Assembly (NCBI GenBank): GCA_050946575.1
Contig: JBMNVB010000008.1
Location: 1-64,000 of the forward strand
Length of the DNA: 64,000 bases
Source of the DNA: JALCRY01 sp050946575
GTDB taxonomy: Bacteria > Bacillota > Clostridia > Peptostreptococcales > Anaerovoracaceae
Direction of reading: 5' to 3'
Shown here: one piece after another, positions 18,130 through 27,417 of the stretch
Layout of the letters: the number at the start of each line of letters is the position of its first letter
Numbering within the stretch: position 1 is the first letter of the stretch
Program-made: the position numbers and the translations under genes
The notes under the pieces: generated by a model
What the model was told of the DNA's origin: nothing
What the model saw: the letters and a program-made list of their open reading frames with translations, nothing else
Database searches by the model: none

Positions 18130-19482
18130 TCATCCGAATTTTTTGCCGATAAACGCGGCGAGATCCCTCGCCATGCCGGCGATCCTGTCTTCTTCCTCTC
18201 CCTCGAGCATGACTCTCACGAGAGGCTCGGTGCCGGACGGTCTTATAAGGACGCGCCCTCTGCCGTTCATTTCATCTTCTATTTTCCTTATCTTCTCCTG
18301 TGTCTCTTCGTCCTGTTTATATGCTTCCTTGTTCTCGTTCCTGACCTTCGCGTTCACGAGCACCTGCGGATAGATCGGAACTTCATCCGCGAGTTCGGAA
18401 GGCTTCTTCCCGCTCGCGAGCACGGCTCTCAGAAGCTGCAGCGACGAAAGGATGCCGTCGCCCGTTGTAGTCTTGTCCTTGAATATCATATGACCGGACT
18501 GCTCGCCTCCGAGCGTCGATCCTGTCTTCAGCATGCTTTCGAGCACATACCTGTCGCCGACGGCCGTGACCTCCGTGCAGCATCCGATACTGTCGAGATA
18601 TTTATGGAGCCCGAGATTGCTCATGACGGTCACTGTCACGCGCCCGTCCGGGAGCCTTCCCTCATCTTTCATCATGCCGGCGCAGATGCACATGATCTTA
18701 TCGCCGTCCATCACTCTTCCGCGCTCGTCCACGGCTATGAGCCTGTCCGCGTCACCGTCGAACGCCATGCCCATGAACGCGCCGTTGTCGACCACGGCGC
18801 ACTGGAGCTTCTCCGGATGCGTCGAGCCGATGCCGTCGTTGATGTTTATGCCGTTCGGCTGGTCTCCGATCGTCATGACTCTCGCGCCGAGTTTCCTGTA
18901 TACTTCGCCCGCGATCTTGTACGACGCGCCGTTCGCGCAGTCAAGGACGATCTTTCTCCCGCCTATGTCAAGCCCCTCCGCCGAGTCGACAAGGAACCGC
19001 TCGTAGACGCTGACCGCGTCTTTCTCGGCCTTGAGCTTCTTCCCGAGCTGGTCTCCCGTGGCGTTGAGCTCGACGTCGAGATTCTTCATCAGAATATCCT
19101 GGATCTCATCCTCTATGGCATCGTCCAGTTTATATCCCTCACCGTTAAAAAACTTGATCCCGTTATATTCGAACGGATTGTGCGACGCCGAAATGACGAC
19201 GCCCGCCGTGCAGTGGAAATATCTCACGAGATACGCGACCGCCGGCGTCGGAATGATGCTGACGTCGATGACATTTCCGCCTATCGCGAGAACACCTGCC
19301 GTCAATGCCGATTTCAGCATGTCGCAGGATATCCTCGTGTCCGTTCCTATCAATATGACGGGACGCGCCGTGTCCCTGCTGAGAACGTGCGTTGCCGCCT
19401 TTCCGAGGTTCATGGCGAACCCCGGTGTCAGTTCGGTGTTCGCAAGTCCTCTCACACCGTCTGTCCCGAATAATCTGCTCAT
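18130..19482 (-). CDS. glmM: Phosphoglucosamine mutase
   Basis: Interconverts glucosamine-6-phosphate and glucosamine-1-phosphate on the UDP-GlcNAc route. 450 residues. The active-site serine lies in VISASHNPFEYNG near residue 100, the metal-binding loop is DGDADR near 245, and the phosphate-binding loop RPSGTEPLVRV is near the C-terminus. The start MSRLFGTDGVRG is canonical. In other Bacillota GlmM binds and inhibits the diadenylate cyclase encoded in the same cluster, so this gene order links cell-wall precursor flux with c-di-AMP. Confidence 0.97.
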   Translation of the reverse strand: MSRLFGTDGVRGLANTELTPGFAMNLGKAATHVLSRDTARPVILIGTDTRISCDMLKSALTAGVLAIGGNVIDVSIIPTPAVAYLVRYFHCTAGVVISASHNPFEYNGIKFFNGEGYKLDDAIEDEIQDILMKNLDVELNATGDQLGKKLKAEKDAVSVYERFLVDSAEGLDIGGRKIVLDCANGASYKIAGEVYRKLGARVMTIGDQPNGININDGIGSTHPEKLQCAVVDNGAFMGMAFDGDADRLIAVDERGRVMDGDKIMCICAGMMKDEGRLPDGRVTVTVMSNLGLHKYLDSIGCCTEVTAVGDRYVLESMLKTGSTLGGEQSGHMIFKDKTTTGDGILSSLQLLRAVLASGKKPSELADEVPIYPQVLVNAKVRNENKEAYKQDEETQEKIRKIEDEMNGRGRVLIRPSGTEPLVRVMLEGEEEDRIAGMARDLAAFIGKKFG

Positions 19483-19499
19483 AAAAACTCCTGTTTATC

Positions 19500-20696
19500 T
19501 TATTTTTCGCTGAGTGTGACTTTCACTGTCTCAGGTGAGACAGTTACCTCAGATGCGTTGCTGCAGGATACCTTTATCGTGACGGTATGCGTCCCGGCAG
19601 TGTATCCGCTCATACTTACATTCAGCTTTATATCAGCGGCCGACAGCTTGTCGATATAATCCTTTGCGGCCGTGACCTTCACCTTGAATGTTCCGCTTGC
19701 GATCTTGTCAGTCAGTCCGTCGGAAACGTCAGAGACCGTAATATCCCCTTCATCGAAATCGAACTCCGCGGTCTGCATATCCTGCATGACGATCCTCACG
19801 TACAGCCCCGAACTTTCATCCGCGAGTTCCACGCCGTCAGGCAGCTGCAGAGATAAGGCAATGTTCTGCGTCGATGTTATATCGCTGAGGCTGATGTCGT
19901 CAGCCGTGATGCTGTCGATGCTGTCAAGCGTGTCCTTGCTTCCTTTTATGGTAACTTTCTTCGGGACGTTTTTCGATTCTATCTTATATCCTTCCGGCAC
20001 CGATCCCGTCAGCGACACCTTCAGATTCACTTCCTTTTTCTGGAGCATAGTCGCCGTGACCGTCGCGCTGCTGTCGGACATCCTCACATGGGAAACGGTT
20101 TTCCCTGATGAAGTCACAGGCGTGAGTCCCGCGGTAACTGTCGTCGCACTGTCTTTTATCTGCGATTTCTGTACTGACGCTCTCGCGTACTTCACCTTGT
20201 CCACCTGCGTCTTAGTCCCGGACACAGTAACTTCGGACGGCGAGATCGTAACATTGCCCGGCTCGAGGGAATCACCCGTGCCTCCGGTGAATCTCGCCTT
20301 CGTTTCCACAGTCTTCGTCTCAAGATCCGAAACTGTTATCGTGACAGTATCGTCGCTTATTTTCGAGATCTTCACCCCTTCGGGCTTTGTCACCTTCAGC
20401 GTGACAGTATTCTGACCGCGCGAAAGCCCGGATACATCGGCAGTCACCTTTATATCCGACTTATCGACATCATTCACCGCGCGCCTCGTTCCGCTGATCG
20501 TGACGTCCACCACGAGCTCTCCCGGGTCTTCGATCGCGAGTCCCTGATTCCAGAGTATATTTTCATTCGTTATCGTGACAGGTATCGAGACGAACGTCTT
20601 TTTCGTCTGCGGATTCACCTGCCCGACGACATACGCCCACAGAATGATCGCGAGAAGTATCGAGATCACGAGGTTGACTTTGTTGTTCCTAAACAT
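19500..20696 (-). CDS. cdaR: YbbR-domain protein, CdaA regulator
   Basis: Membrane-anchored extracellular protein that modulates the diadenylate cyclase CdaA. About 398 residues: one N-terminal membrane segment (VNLVISILLAIILWAYVVG), then four degenerate YbbR repeats rich in Ser, Thr, Val and Asp. Alternative upstream starts at 20702 and 20705 exist, but GGAGG at 20705-20709 is eight bases before ATG 20696, which fits best. The gene overlaps the end of cdaA by eight bases. Confidence 0.9.
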   Translation of the reverse strand: MFRNNKVNLVISILLAIILWAYVVGQVNPQTKKTFVSIPVTITNENILWNQGLAIEDPGELVVDVTISGTRRAVNDVDKSDIKVTADVSGLSRGQNTVTLKVTKPEGVKISKISDDTVTITVSDLETKTVETKARFTGGTGDSLEPGNVTISPSEVTVSGTKTQVDKVKYARASVQKSQIKDSATTVTAGLTPVTSSGKTVSHVRMSDSSATVTATMLQKKEVNLKVSLTGSVPEGYKIESKNVPKKVTIKGSKDTLDSIDSITADDISLSDITSTQNIALSLQLPDGVELADESSGLYVRIVMQDMQTAEFDFDEGDITVSDVSDGLTDKIASGTFKVKVTAAKDYIDKLSAADIKLNVSMSGYTAGTHTVTIKVSCSNASEVTVSPETVKVTLSEK

Positions 20697-21543
20697 CGTC
20701 ATCACCTCCGGATCTGTCCGGACGCTTCCCGCGTTTCCATTTCTCTTTCTTCTTTTCTTCGTTTCCGTTCATATACAGAGAAAGCAGCGTCTTCTCCACC
20801 GTTTTCGCGTCGAGGTATCTTTCGATGCGCCCGTCGCGCGCGATGGAAATGATCCCCGACTCCTCCGATACGATAAGAGTCAGGCAGTCCGATTTCTCTG
20901 TAATGCCGATGCCCGCTCTGTGCCTTGTCCCGAGCTCGCTCGGAAGATCGAGGTTCTCGGTGAGCGGCAGAACGCATCCGGCCGCGTGGATCCTGTCGCC
21001 CCTTATTATAACGGCTCCGTCGTGCAGCGGCGCCCCCTCGTAGAAAATATTCCCGAGAAGGTTGGCCGAGATCTCGGCATCGAGTATCTCGCCGGATTCA
21101 CATATGTCGGAAAGCGACGTCTGACGCTCGAAAACAATGAGCGCGCCCGTCTTCTTGGCGGAGAAGCCCTCGACCGCCTCCACGAATTCGCGGACAATAT
21201 GAACGGACTGCTCCCTGCTCATCCTGCCGAACTGCGCGGGCTTGACGAATTTCCCGCGTCCGACCTGTTCGAGTCCCCGCCGCAGCTCCGGCTGGAACAC
21301 TATGATCAGTGCGAGTATACCTACGGTGAGCAATGACTTCAGCAGCCAGTTCAGAGTGTAGAGATGGAACAGTCCCGACACCCATGTCGCGAGCACGAGA
21401 ATAAGCAAGCCCTGAACAAGCTGTTCGGCCCTGCTTTCCCGGATAAATCCCAGAACTTTGTAGATCAGGAACGCGACAAGAGCGACATCAATGACATCGT
21501 TTACCCCTACTCCCGTTATCAGATTTGTAAATGTATCACTCAT
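20689..21543 (-). CDS. cdaA: Diadenylate cyclase CdaA
   Basis: Condenses two ATP into cyclic di-AMP, the second messenger controlling potassium, osmolyte and cell-wall balance in Bacillota. 284 residues: three N-terminal membrane helices (about residues 14-95), then the DisA_N catalytic domain with HDGAVII near 175 and GTRHRAGIGI near 205, the two motifs needed for ATP binding and catalysis. It heads the cluster cdaA-cdaR-glmM-glmS, whose order is widely conserved. The charged C-terminal tail (EEKKKEKWKRGKRP) is a loose extension. Confidence 0.95.
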   Translation of the reverse strand: MSDTFTNLITGVGVNDVIDVALVAFLIYKVLGFIRESRAEQLVQGLLILVLATWVSGLFHLYTLNWLLKSLLTVGILALIIVFQPELRRGLEQVGRGKFVKPAQFGRMSREQSVHIVREFVEAVEGFSAKKTGALIVFERQTSLSDICESGEILDAEISANLLGNIFYEGAPLHDGAVIIRGDRIHAAGCVLPLTENLDLPSELGTRHRAGIGITEKSDCLTLIVSEESGIISIARDGRIERYLDAKTVEKTLLSLYMNGNEEKKKEKWKRGKRPDRSGGDDDV

Positions 21544-21565
21544 CCGTACTCGCTTTCAATAACCA

Positions 21566-22090
21566 TCAATACGCCGTTTCGAGCAGACCGTAATCGTCGT
21601 CTTCCCTCTTGTAGACTACATTTACGCTGTCTGTTTCCATATTGAGAAATACGAAAAAGTTGTGCTCCAGCATCTCCATCTGAACGATAGCCTCGTCCAC
21701 CGTCATCGGTTCGAGCTCGAATCTCTTCCTCCTTACGACCTTGAGCTCTTCTTCCTCTTCCGGTTCAGGCCACGCCTGGAAATTGAAATCTCCGCTGTCC
21801 TTGTGCTTGCGCTGGATCTTCCCCTTGAATCTTCTCATCTGAGTCGACAGTTTATCGACTACCTTATCAGTGCCCGTGAAAAAGTCATCGGATTTGTCTT
21901 CCGCGCGGAACATCATGCCGCGGACTTTTATCGTGGCCTCTATCTTTTCGAGATTGCGTTCTTTCGAAAGAACTACATTCGATACTATATCATCAGAAAA
22001 ATACTTGTCCAGTTTCGACATTTTCTTTTCGATAGTGTCTTTCAGTCTGTCACTGGTATTAACGTTTTTACCTGTGATAATTACTTTCAT
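21566..22090 (-). CDS. hpf: Long-form ribosome hibernation promoting factor
   Basis: Binds the 30S subunit and dimerises 70S ribosomes into inactive 100S particles in slow growth. 174 residues: N-terminal S30AE domain (1-100), linker, and the C-terminal dimerisation domain (about 120-174, starting at VVRRKRFELEPMTVDEA). GGAGG precedes the ATG. It has its own promoter directly upstream and is followed after 22 bases by cdaA. The probable raiA RNA lies just upstream, the usual arrangement in Clostridia. Confidence 0.96.
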   Translation of the reverse strand: MKVIITGKNVNTSDRLKDTIEKKMSKLDKYFSDDIVSNVVLSKERNLEKIEATIKVRGMMFRAEDKSDDFFTGTDKVVDKLSTQMRRFKGKIQRKHKDSGDFNFQAWPEPEEEEELKVVRRKRFELEPMTVDEAIVQMEMLEHNFFVFLNMETDSVNVVYKREDDDYGLLETAY

Positions 22091-22126
22091 TTATTTGCCT
22101 CCTGTATTCGGTGATGGTGTATTGTA

Positions 22127-22155
22127 ATTATATCAATAGGCCTGTAGTAATACAA
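22127..22155 (-). promoter_or_regulatory. Promoter of hpf
   Basis: Minus-strand TTGTAT (22155-22150) and TATAAT (22132-22127) are exactly 17 bases apart, about 37 bases before the hpf start codon. Confidence 0.75.
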
Positions 22156-22159
22156 TAAT

Positions 22160-22326
22160 ACAGCCGCCGGCTGACCTGGTCTTTGCCCCCACACTCGCCT
22201 TTGCCCGGATTTCCCGGAGGACTTACTTCTAAGATACGCCATGATCGCCGCGTCTTCCGCGCGGTTTACGTGGAGCCTTTCGCCCGTATCTGGCATGGCC
22301 TTTCAACCACAGACCCGTGCGGCTGC
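22160..22326 (-). ncRNA. raiA RNA: Probable raiA structured RNA
   Basis: A gene-free stretch between comF and hpf, the position where the raiA noncoding RNA lies in many Clostridia. On the minus strand TATAAT (22335-22330) precedes it. The predicted transcript is closed by CAGCCGC (22325-22319) pairing with GCGGCTG (22167-22161). Inside, GCCATG pairs with CATGGC and GATACG with CGTATC in crossed order, giving a pseudoknot, and CCGCG/CGCGG and CCGG/CCGG form small hairpins. Assignment rests on position plus fold; I cannot run a covariance search. Confidence 0.65.
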
Positions 22327-22329
22327 GAT

Positions 22330-22335
22330 ATTATA
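22330..22335 (-). promoter_or_regulatory. -10 box of the raiA-like RNA
   Basis: A perfect minus-strand TATAAT, with a weak -35 candidate CTGCAA 16 bases upstream. It would start transcription at the first base pair of the closing stem. Confidence 0.55.
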
Positions 22336-22389
22336 TTCCATTTTAACACAATTGCAGGTAATATCGAACAATATTCCTGAAAAACCCTG

Positions 22390-23121
22390 TCATTCGTCAC
22401 CGGGCCTGATCATGTTCCCGCCGGACGCCAGCGTAAGGACATACACAGCCCGCGCGCCTTCTTTTTTCAGCACTTCCGAGCATACGTCCACCGTGCTCCC
22501 GGTAGTGTAGATATCGTCCACGAGAAGGATATCCTTCCCGCTGACAATGGCTCCCGCTCCCGGAGCGGCCCCGAATGCGCCGGAAATGTTCGCCTTCCGT
22601 TCTTCCGCGTTAAGAGTCTTCATCGCGGCCGTCTGCTTCACCCGGACGAGAGTGTCCTCATACGTCGCGCCCGCGAGCTTCGCGAACATCGATGCGGCAA
22701 GTGCCGCCTGATCGAACCCGCGCTTCCTGAGCCTCGAACGGTGGACAGGCACGGCGGTCACGACATCATACCGGATATCCTCACACTGCATCCTGTCGTA
22801 CATGATCTCCGCGATGGCCCTCGCGATATACTTTTTCCTGAGATATTTGTACTCCGCGATGAGCCGCTTCTCATAGATCCCGTACGACAGGCACGTGAAT
22901 CCCCTGTCGAAAACATGCTCCCGCTCCCGGCAGTCTGTACAGACGTCGTGCCTCCACGTGTCTTCGAGTGGCTTTCCGCATTTTCGGCACGTCCTGCCGA
23001 CAGCCCAGCCGAACCGCTCCCTGCACTTGTCGCACAGCGAATACGGCCGGGTATCGTCGATCACCGCGCCGCAGCAGACGCAGTAAATATTCCCGGGGAA
23101 AAAGATCTTTTCAAATATCAA
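22390..23121 (-). CDS. comF: ComF family protein
   Basis: Phosphoribosyltransferase-like protein linked to DNA uptake and processing. About 243 residues from TTG 23121. The N-terminus has two zinc-ribbon cysteine sets (CVCCG, CDKC, CRKCGK, CTDC). The PRPP-binding loop LLVDDIYTTGST is near residue 205. The start is chosen because GGAGG lies seven bases before a TTG that overlaps the recD2 stop codon; upstream ATG 23151 lies inside recD2. Tight coupling with the helicase gene suggests a shared transcript. Confidence 0.88.
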   Translation of the reverse strand: MIFEKIFFPGNIYCVCCGAVIDDTRPYSLCDKCRERFGWAVGRTCRKCGKPLEDTWRHDVCTDCREREHVFDRGFTCLSYGIYEKRLIAEYKYLRKKYIARAIAEIMYDRMQCEDIRYDVVTAVPVHRSRLRKRGFDQAALAASMFAKLAGATYEDTLVRVKQTAAMKTLNAEERKANISGAFGAAPGAGAIVSGKDILLVDDIYTTGSTVDVCSEVLKKEGARAVYVLTLASGGNMIRPGDE

Positions 23122-25364
23122 TCCCCGTCCTCCGCAAGTATGTCCGCCCACGGATCTTCCATGGCCTTCAGCCGCTGCGCGAGCCCGGAATATCTCTTCG
23201 CGACCATATTGTTGTCCACCATCGCGTCAAGATAATGCTCGCTCCCCACCAGCACGACGAGTTTCTTCCCCCTCGTCACGGCAGTATACAGAAGATTCCT
23301 GGCCGCGAGCATCGGCGGGAAATGCGTGACGGGCATCACGATCACCGGGAACTCGCTTCCCTGGCTCTTGTGCACCGTGATCGCATATGCGAGTTCCAGT
23401 TCATTCAGCTGCGTATATTCGTACGTGACGTACTTCACATCCTCGAATACCACGCGTACTGTCTTTTCAGAGTCGTCTATCTCGCTTATGTAACCTATGT
23501 CACCGTTGAATATTCCCTCTCCCTCCGTGAAATCATCAATGCGCTTCCACTCGAGGTCGTAGTCGTTCTTTATCTGCATCACTTTGTCGCCTTCGCGGAA
23601 GGTGACGTCTCCGAACTGCTTCTCGCGCTTCATCCTGTCCGGAGGATTCAGTATCTCCTGGAGCCTGCCGTTCATGACGGCCGTGCACAGTCCGCCCTGC
23701 TTCCTGACGGGCGAGAGCACCTGGATGTCCCGTATCATGTCCACATCCTTATAGTACGACGGCAGCCTCTCCGAACACAGATCCGCGATCGTGTCCATGA
23801 TCTCCTTCTGCCCCTCTCTCGTGAGCAGGAAGAAGTCAGTGCCTTCGCCGTTCACTATCGGGTATTCGCCCGCGTTTATCCTGTGCGCGTTCACGACGAT
23901 CATGCTCTCCTCGGCCTGGCGGAAGATCTCGTTCAGCCTTATGCTGAAAACGTACCCGCTGTCAAGGATGTCCGCGAACACATTGCCCGCGCCGACCGGC
24001 GGCAGCTGATCCGCGTCCCCGACGAGTATGAGCCTGGCTCCCGGGCTGACCGCGCGCAGCAGCGCGTCCATCAGAAATATATCTATCATGGACGCTTCGT
24101 CTATTATGACCGCCTTGCACCTGAGCGGATTCTCGAGCCCTCGTCCGAACTGCATATCGCCGATACCTTCGTCGTAATGATATTCGAGCAGCCGGTGTAT
24201 GGTCCTGGCCTCAAGTCCTGCGGCTTCTTTTATTCTCTTCGCGGCGCGTCCCGTCGGTGCCGCGATCTCGGTATCGAGCCCGCTGCTCTCCAGTATTCTC
24301 GCGATCGCGCTGATGATCGTGGTTTTCCCCGTGCCGGGTCCGCCCGTGATCACAGTGATGCTGTTTTCAAGAGAATTCCGTATCGCGTTTCTCTGCTCCT
24401 CGCTGTATTCCACCCCGCTGCCGGCTTCCGCCTCGCTTATCAGTGACTCCACTGACGATTTTACCGGAGCCGGATCTGTCTCCTTCAGTTTCATGATCCT
24501 CGCGGCAACAAATTTCTCCGCTTCGCAGTAAGCGGAGAGATACACGCAGTGTTCTCCGTCGATATCGTCCATCATTATCCTGCCGCCGAACAGCAGCGAC
24601 GTCACGGCGTCCTCGCAGAGCTCCCTTCCGGCTCCCGTGAGCTTTTCAGCATACCCGTACAGAAGATGATCCGGCAGATACATGTTTCCGCGCATTGATG
24701 CCTCCCGCTGGAGTATATATATGATCGCGCTCCGCACGCGCTCCGGCGAATCCTCCGGGATGCCCGACTTCATCGCTATCGCGTCCGCCCTCTTGAAACC
24801 GATCCCGTCAATATCGTCCGCGAGTTCGTATGGATTTTCTTCAATAATATCGAGCGTCGCGGTCCCGTACGTCGAGTACAGCTTCATCGCGAGCGCCGGC
24901 GTGATCCCGTATTTCTGCAGTCCGATCTCTATCTCCGCGAAGTCCCTGTACTCGAGGAACGCGTCGCGGATCCTGTCGGCTTTTTTCTTCGTGACGCCCT
25001 TCACGTCCGTGAGCCGGTCCGGTTCGTTTTCGATGATGTCGAACGTGTCGGTCCCGAACTTGCTGACGATCGCTTCCGCCGTCTTCGGGCCGACGCCCTT
25101 TACAAGATCCGACGCGAGGAACGCCGCGATGCCGGAGCCCGTCTCCGACAGCACCTCTTCAGCCTCAGTGAACTTGAACTGCTCGCCGAATTTCGGATGC
25201 ACGAAAATATCGCCCGTGAGCCTGTACGAGCGCCCGACATGACAGGACAGCAGCTTTCCGGTGCATCTGATGACGCCGTCCTCCGTCTTGATATCAGCCA
25301 CTGTCCATCCGTCTTTATCGCTTCTGAAAACTATATTAGTAATGACCCCTGAGATATCAGTCAT
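23118..25364 (-). CDS. recD2: ATP-dependent RecD2-like DNA helicase
   Basis: SF1B 5'-3' DNA helicase, the stand-alone RecD2 type used in DNA repair in bacteria without RecBCD. 748 residues, typical length. Order: N-terminal OB-like region, helix-hairpin-helix repeats (about 95-215, including GVGPKTAEAI and DDIDGIGFKRADAIA), Walker A GGPGTGKTTI near 340, Walker B-like VIIDEASMID near 430, and C-terminal motifs with AYAITVHKSQGSEF near 675. It overlaps the upstream yhaM gene by eight bases and the downstream comF start by four. Confidence 0.94.
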   Translation of the reverse strand: MTDISGVITNIVFRSDKDGWTVADIKTEDGVIRCTGKLLSCHVGRSYRLTGDIFVHPKFGEQFKFTEAEEVLSETGSGIAAFLASDLVKGVGPKTAEAIVSKFGTDTFDIIENEPDRLTDVKGVTKKKADRIRDAFLEYRDFAEIEIGLQKYGITPALAMKLYSTYGTATLDIIEENPYELADDIDGIGFKRADAIAMKSGIPEDSPERVRSAIIYILQREASMRGNMYLPDHLLYGYAEKLTGAGRELCEDAVTSLLFGGRIMMDDIDGEHCVYLSAYCEAEKFVAARIMKLKETDPAPVKSSVESLISEAEAGSGVEYSEEQRNAIRNSLENSITVITGGPGTGKTTIISAIARILESSGLDTEIAAPTGRAAKRIKEAAGLEARTIHRLLEYHYDEGIGDMQFGRGLENPLRCKAVIIDEASMIDIFLMDALLRAVSPGARLILVGDADQLPPVGAGNVFADILDSGYVFSIRLNEIFRQAEESMIVVNAHRINAGEYPIVNGEGTDFFLLTREGQKEIMDTIADLCSERLPSYYKDVDMIRDIQVLSPVRKQGGLCTAVMNGRLQEILNPPDRMKREKQFGDVTFREGDKVMQIKNDYDLEWKRIDDFTEGEGIFNGDIGYISEIDDSEKTVRVVFEDVKYVTYEYTQLNELELAYAITVHKSQGSEFPVIVMPVTHFPPMLAARNLLYTAVTRGKKLVVLVGSEHYLDAMVDNNMVAKRYSGLAQRLKAMEDPWADILAEDGD

Positions 25365-26358
25365 CGCTCAGTTTTTCCTGATCCTTTCTCCTGTAAATCA
25401 TCCTGTTCTCGAGCGTCCAGACCCTGTCGCTGAACTCGCCCGGCCTGGTCTTCGACAGCGCCTCCTCAAAATCGTACAGGCGCGCGTCGATCACGTCAAG
25501 GTAATGCAGCATTTCCGCTTCCGGGAACAGCGGCCGCTTCGGGCTGCCGAATTCCGGCTCGTAGTGATGCGACAATACCATGTGCTCCACCAGCACTTTC
25601 TTCTCGTCCGTGAACCCGAGCTCGTCCATGTCCTTATCAAGCTCGCGCACGCCCATCGTGATGTGCCCGAGCATCCTGCCCTCGAACGAATACCCGTCCG
25701 AAATGCCGTATTCATTTGAGTTTATCTCGTTTATTTTCTCCAGATCGTGCACGATGACGCCCGCGATCAGAAGGTCCCTGTCAAGGAACGTATATACCTC
25801 GCACGCCTTCTCGCCGAGCATTGCCATGCGCTTCATATGCCACAGCAGGCCCGCCATCTCCGCGCCGTGGTTCTTGCTCGCCGCCGGCCAGTACATCAGC
25901 TTCGGCTTCATTTTATCGAGCTTCAGCATGCAGAGATTCCTGAGGTCGCTGTCCTTCATCTTCTCTGCCGCCGTCATGAGATAATCGTACATCTCGTCCG
26001 CCGGCTCCGGCGCCGTCATAATGAAATCGCTGAGCTCGGTCTTGTCTTCCTTCCGGCCGAGACGGATCCTGCTTATCCGGAACTGCTTCATGCCGTTCCA
26101 CTCATTTACCAATGCGTCGATCTTCGCAATGTTCCCCGGCTTTATGGCCGACAGACGCTCCAGCTCCTCGTCCACGATATCCCATTTCTTGCCCGTGATC
26201 TCGCCGGTCTTGTCGCCGAGCGTGACATCAAGGTACTTTTTCCTGTTCGACCCGATCTTCACCGCGATCTTCTTTACCATATAAAAGTCTATGATATGTT
26301 CATTCGTATTCAGCGTCGCAATAAATGCGTGCTTTCTTTCATTATTAATATTCTCCAT
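25357..26358 (-). CDS. yhaM: 3'-5' exoribonuclease YhaM-like, HD domain
   Basis: Likely 3'-5' exonuclease acting on RNA and single-stranded DNA. 333 residues: N-terminal OB-fold region (about 10-95), then an HD metal-dependent domain with HMKRMAML, the HD pair in IVHDLEKI and a later HMVLSHHYEPEFG. Such OB plus HD proteins are YhaM-type. ATG 26358 follows GGAGAG. It begins the run yhaM-recD2-comF, all overlapping. Upstream of it there is a large repeat-filled gap, so the promoter should lie around 26380-26400. Confidence 0.88.
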   Translation of the reverse strand: MENINNERKHAFIATLNTNEHIIDFYMVKKIAVKIGSNRKKYLDVTLGDKTGEITGKKWDIVDEELERLSAIKPGNIAKIDALVNEWNGMKQFRISRIRLGRKEDKTELSDFIMTAPEPADEMYDYLMTAAEKMKDSDLRNLCMLKLDKMKPKLMYWPAASKNHGAEMAGLLWHMKRMAMLGEKACEVYTFLDRDLLIAGVIVHDLEKINEINSNEYGISDGYSFEGRMLGHITMGVRELDKDMDELGFTDEKKVLVEHMVLSHHYEPEFGSPKRPLFPEAEMLHYLDVIDARLYDFEEALSKTRPGEFSDRVWTLENRMIYRRKDQEKLSDD

Positions 26359-26499
26359 ATTCTCTCCGTTCCTGCAAAAATTACGCTGGTACGATTATAT
26401 AACATTTCGGGCGCGTTTTGAACATGCGCGGAGAAATTTTCCATTTTTTTCTAATCGAGCCGGGCCGCGCCGCCTAGGAAGAGGGACCTGTGGAGAATC

Positions 26500-26818
26500 A
26501 GAGGCAGATTCGGAGAAAATCCGTGGGATGCACGAGGTCTGTGGCCGACCGGACGCCGGATTCCGAGCAGATTCGGTACTGTACGAGGTTCGCGGCCGAC
26601 CGGTGCCGGGTCTTTGAAGGATACTGGGGATGCGCCAGAGCCGCGGCCGCCCGCCGCGGGTCCGGAGCAGACCGATACTGCGCAAGATTCACGGCCGCCG
26701 GGCGCAGTATACCGAGCAGATCCGGCACTGTACGAAGTTCGCGGCCGACCGGTGCCGGATTCCGAGCAGATTCGGTACTGCACGAGGTTCGCGGCCGACC
26801 GACAGTTACAATTTCCCC
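26500..26818. repeat. Degenerate GC-rich repeats upstream of yhaM
   Basis: About six imperfect copies of a roughly 50-60-base unit containing GTACTGTACGAGGTTCGCGG and CCGACCGG.GCCGG, with ATTCCGAGCAGATTCGG in most. Frames are open on both strands but compositionally biased and share no family; no gene is supported. Confidence 0.6.
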
Positions 26819-26821
26819 AAG

Positions 26822-27007
26822 AATGAGCATTTCAGGTGGGGTATTTTCATATATGGCAATTACCCCACATTAATTTCAACGTTTGCGGGCTGTTTGTCTG
26901 GTATAAATTTACAATTTCCAAAAAACTCTTCTCATCAATGCCCGCAGCCCACAAAAAAGGGTGGGGTAATTTTTATATTTTAAAATACCCCACCATTTTT
27001 GCTCATT
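26822..27007. repeat. Family I double-hairpin element, copy E (diverged)
   Basis: 186 bases: starts AATGAGCATTTCAGGTGGGG, ends CCCCACCATTTTTGCTCATT. The core is more diverged than in other copies, yet both terminal stems are kept: GGTGGGGTATTTTC with GCAATTACCCCAC, and GGGTGGGGTAATTTT with AAAATACCCCACC. It lies between the divergent yhaM and nadE. Confidence 0.8.
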
Positions 27008-27029
27008 CTCCAGAAAATGGAAGTCCACA

Positions 27030-27300
27030 GAGGCTATGACCGCTTCCGGGACCATGACCGACCACGAAATTCATGACCGGTCGCGAAATTCATGTCCGGC
27101 CGCGGGATTCATGACCGACCGCGGAGGTCATTCCCGGTACCAGGGACGCTGTTGCCGGCCGAGAAGTCATACCCGGCCGCGGAGACCATGTCAGACATCA
27201 GGAACCATAACCGGCCGCGAAGGCTATGCCCGGCACCAGGGACTCTGTGACCGGTCGAGAAGTCATTACCGGCCGCGGGGACCCTGCCCCGCACCAAAGG
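27030..27300. repeat. Short CCGGCCGCG-containing tandem repeats
   Basis: About a dozen imperfect 18-25-base units built around ATGACCGGCCGCGAAATTC and ACCAGGGAC. The long frame running through this stretch into nadE is not coding; nadE has its own promoter and SD after it. Confidence 0.6.
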
Positions 27301-27363
27301 CCACGTCCGCCGCCCCCGGACAGCCCCGCGCTCCGGCCCCGGTTGCCGCCATGCAACTCCGCA

Positions 27364-27392
27364 TTGATAACGCCATATCGATGTACTATAAT
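27364..27392 (+). promoter_or_regulatory. Promoter of nadE
   Basis: TTGATA (27364-27369) and TATAAT (27387-27392) are 17 bases apart. The -35 box overlaps a copy of the over-represented octamer GCATTGAT at 27361. Confidence 0.8.
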
Positions 27393-27417
27393 AAGATTTC
27401 AGAAAGGAACGAAAACT

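Noticed and set aside
22087..22296. Minus-strand 69-codon frame between comF and hpf
   Set aside because: It overlaps the structured RNA and the hpf promoter, has no SD, and its end runs into the hpf leader.
27226..27417. N-terminal extension of NAD synthetase
   Set aside because: It covers repeat DNA and the promoter; family alignment and SD place the start at 27418.
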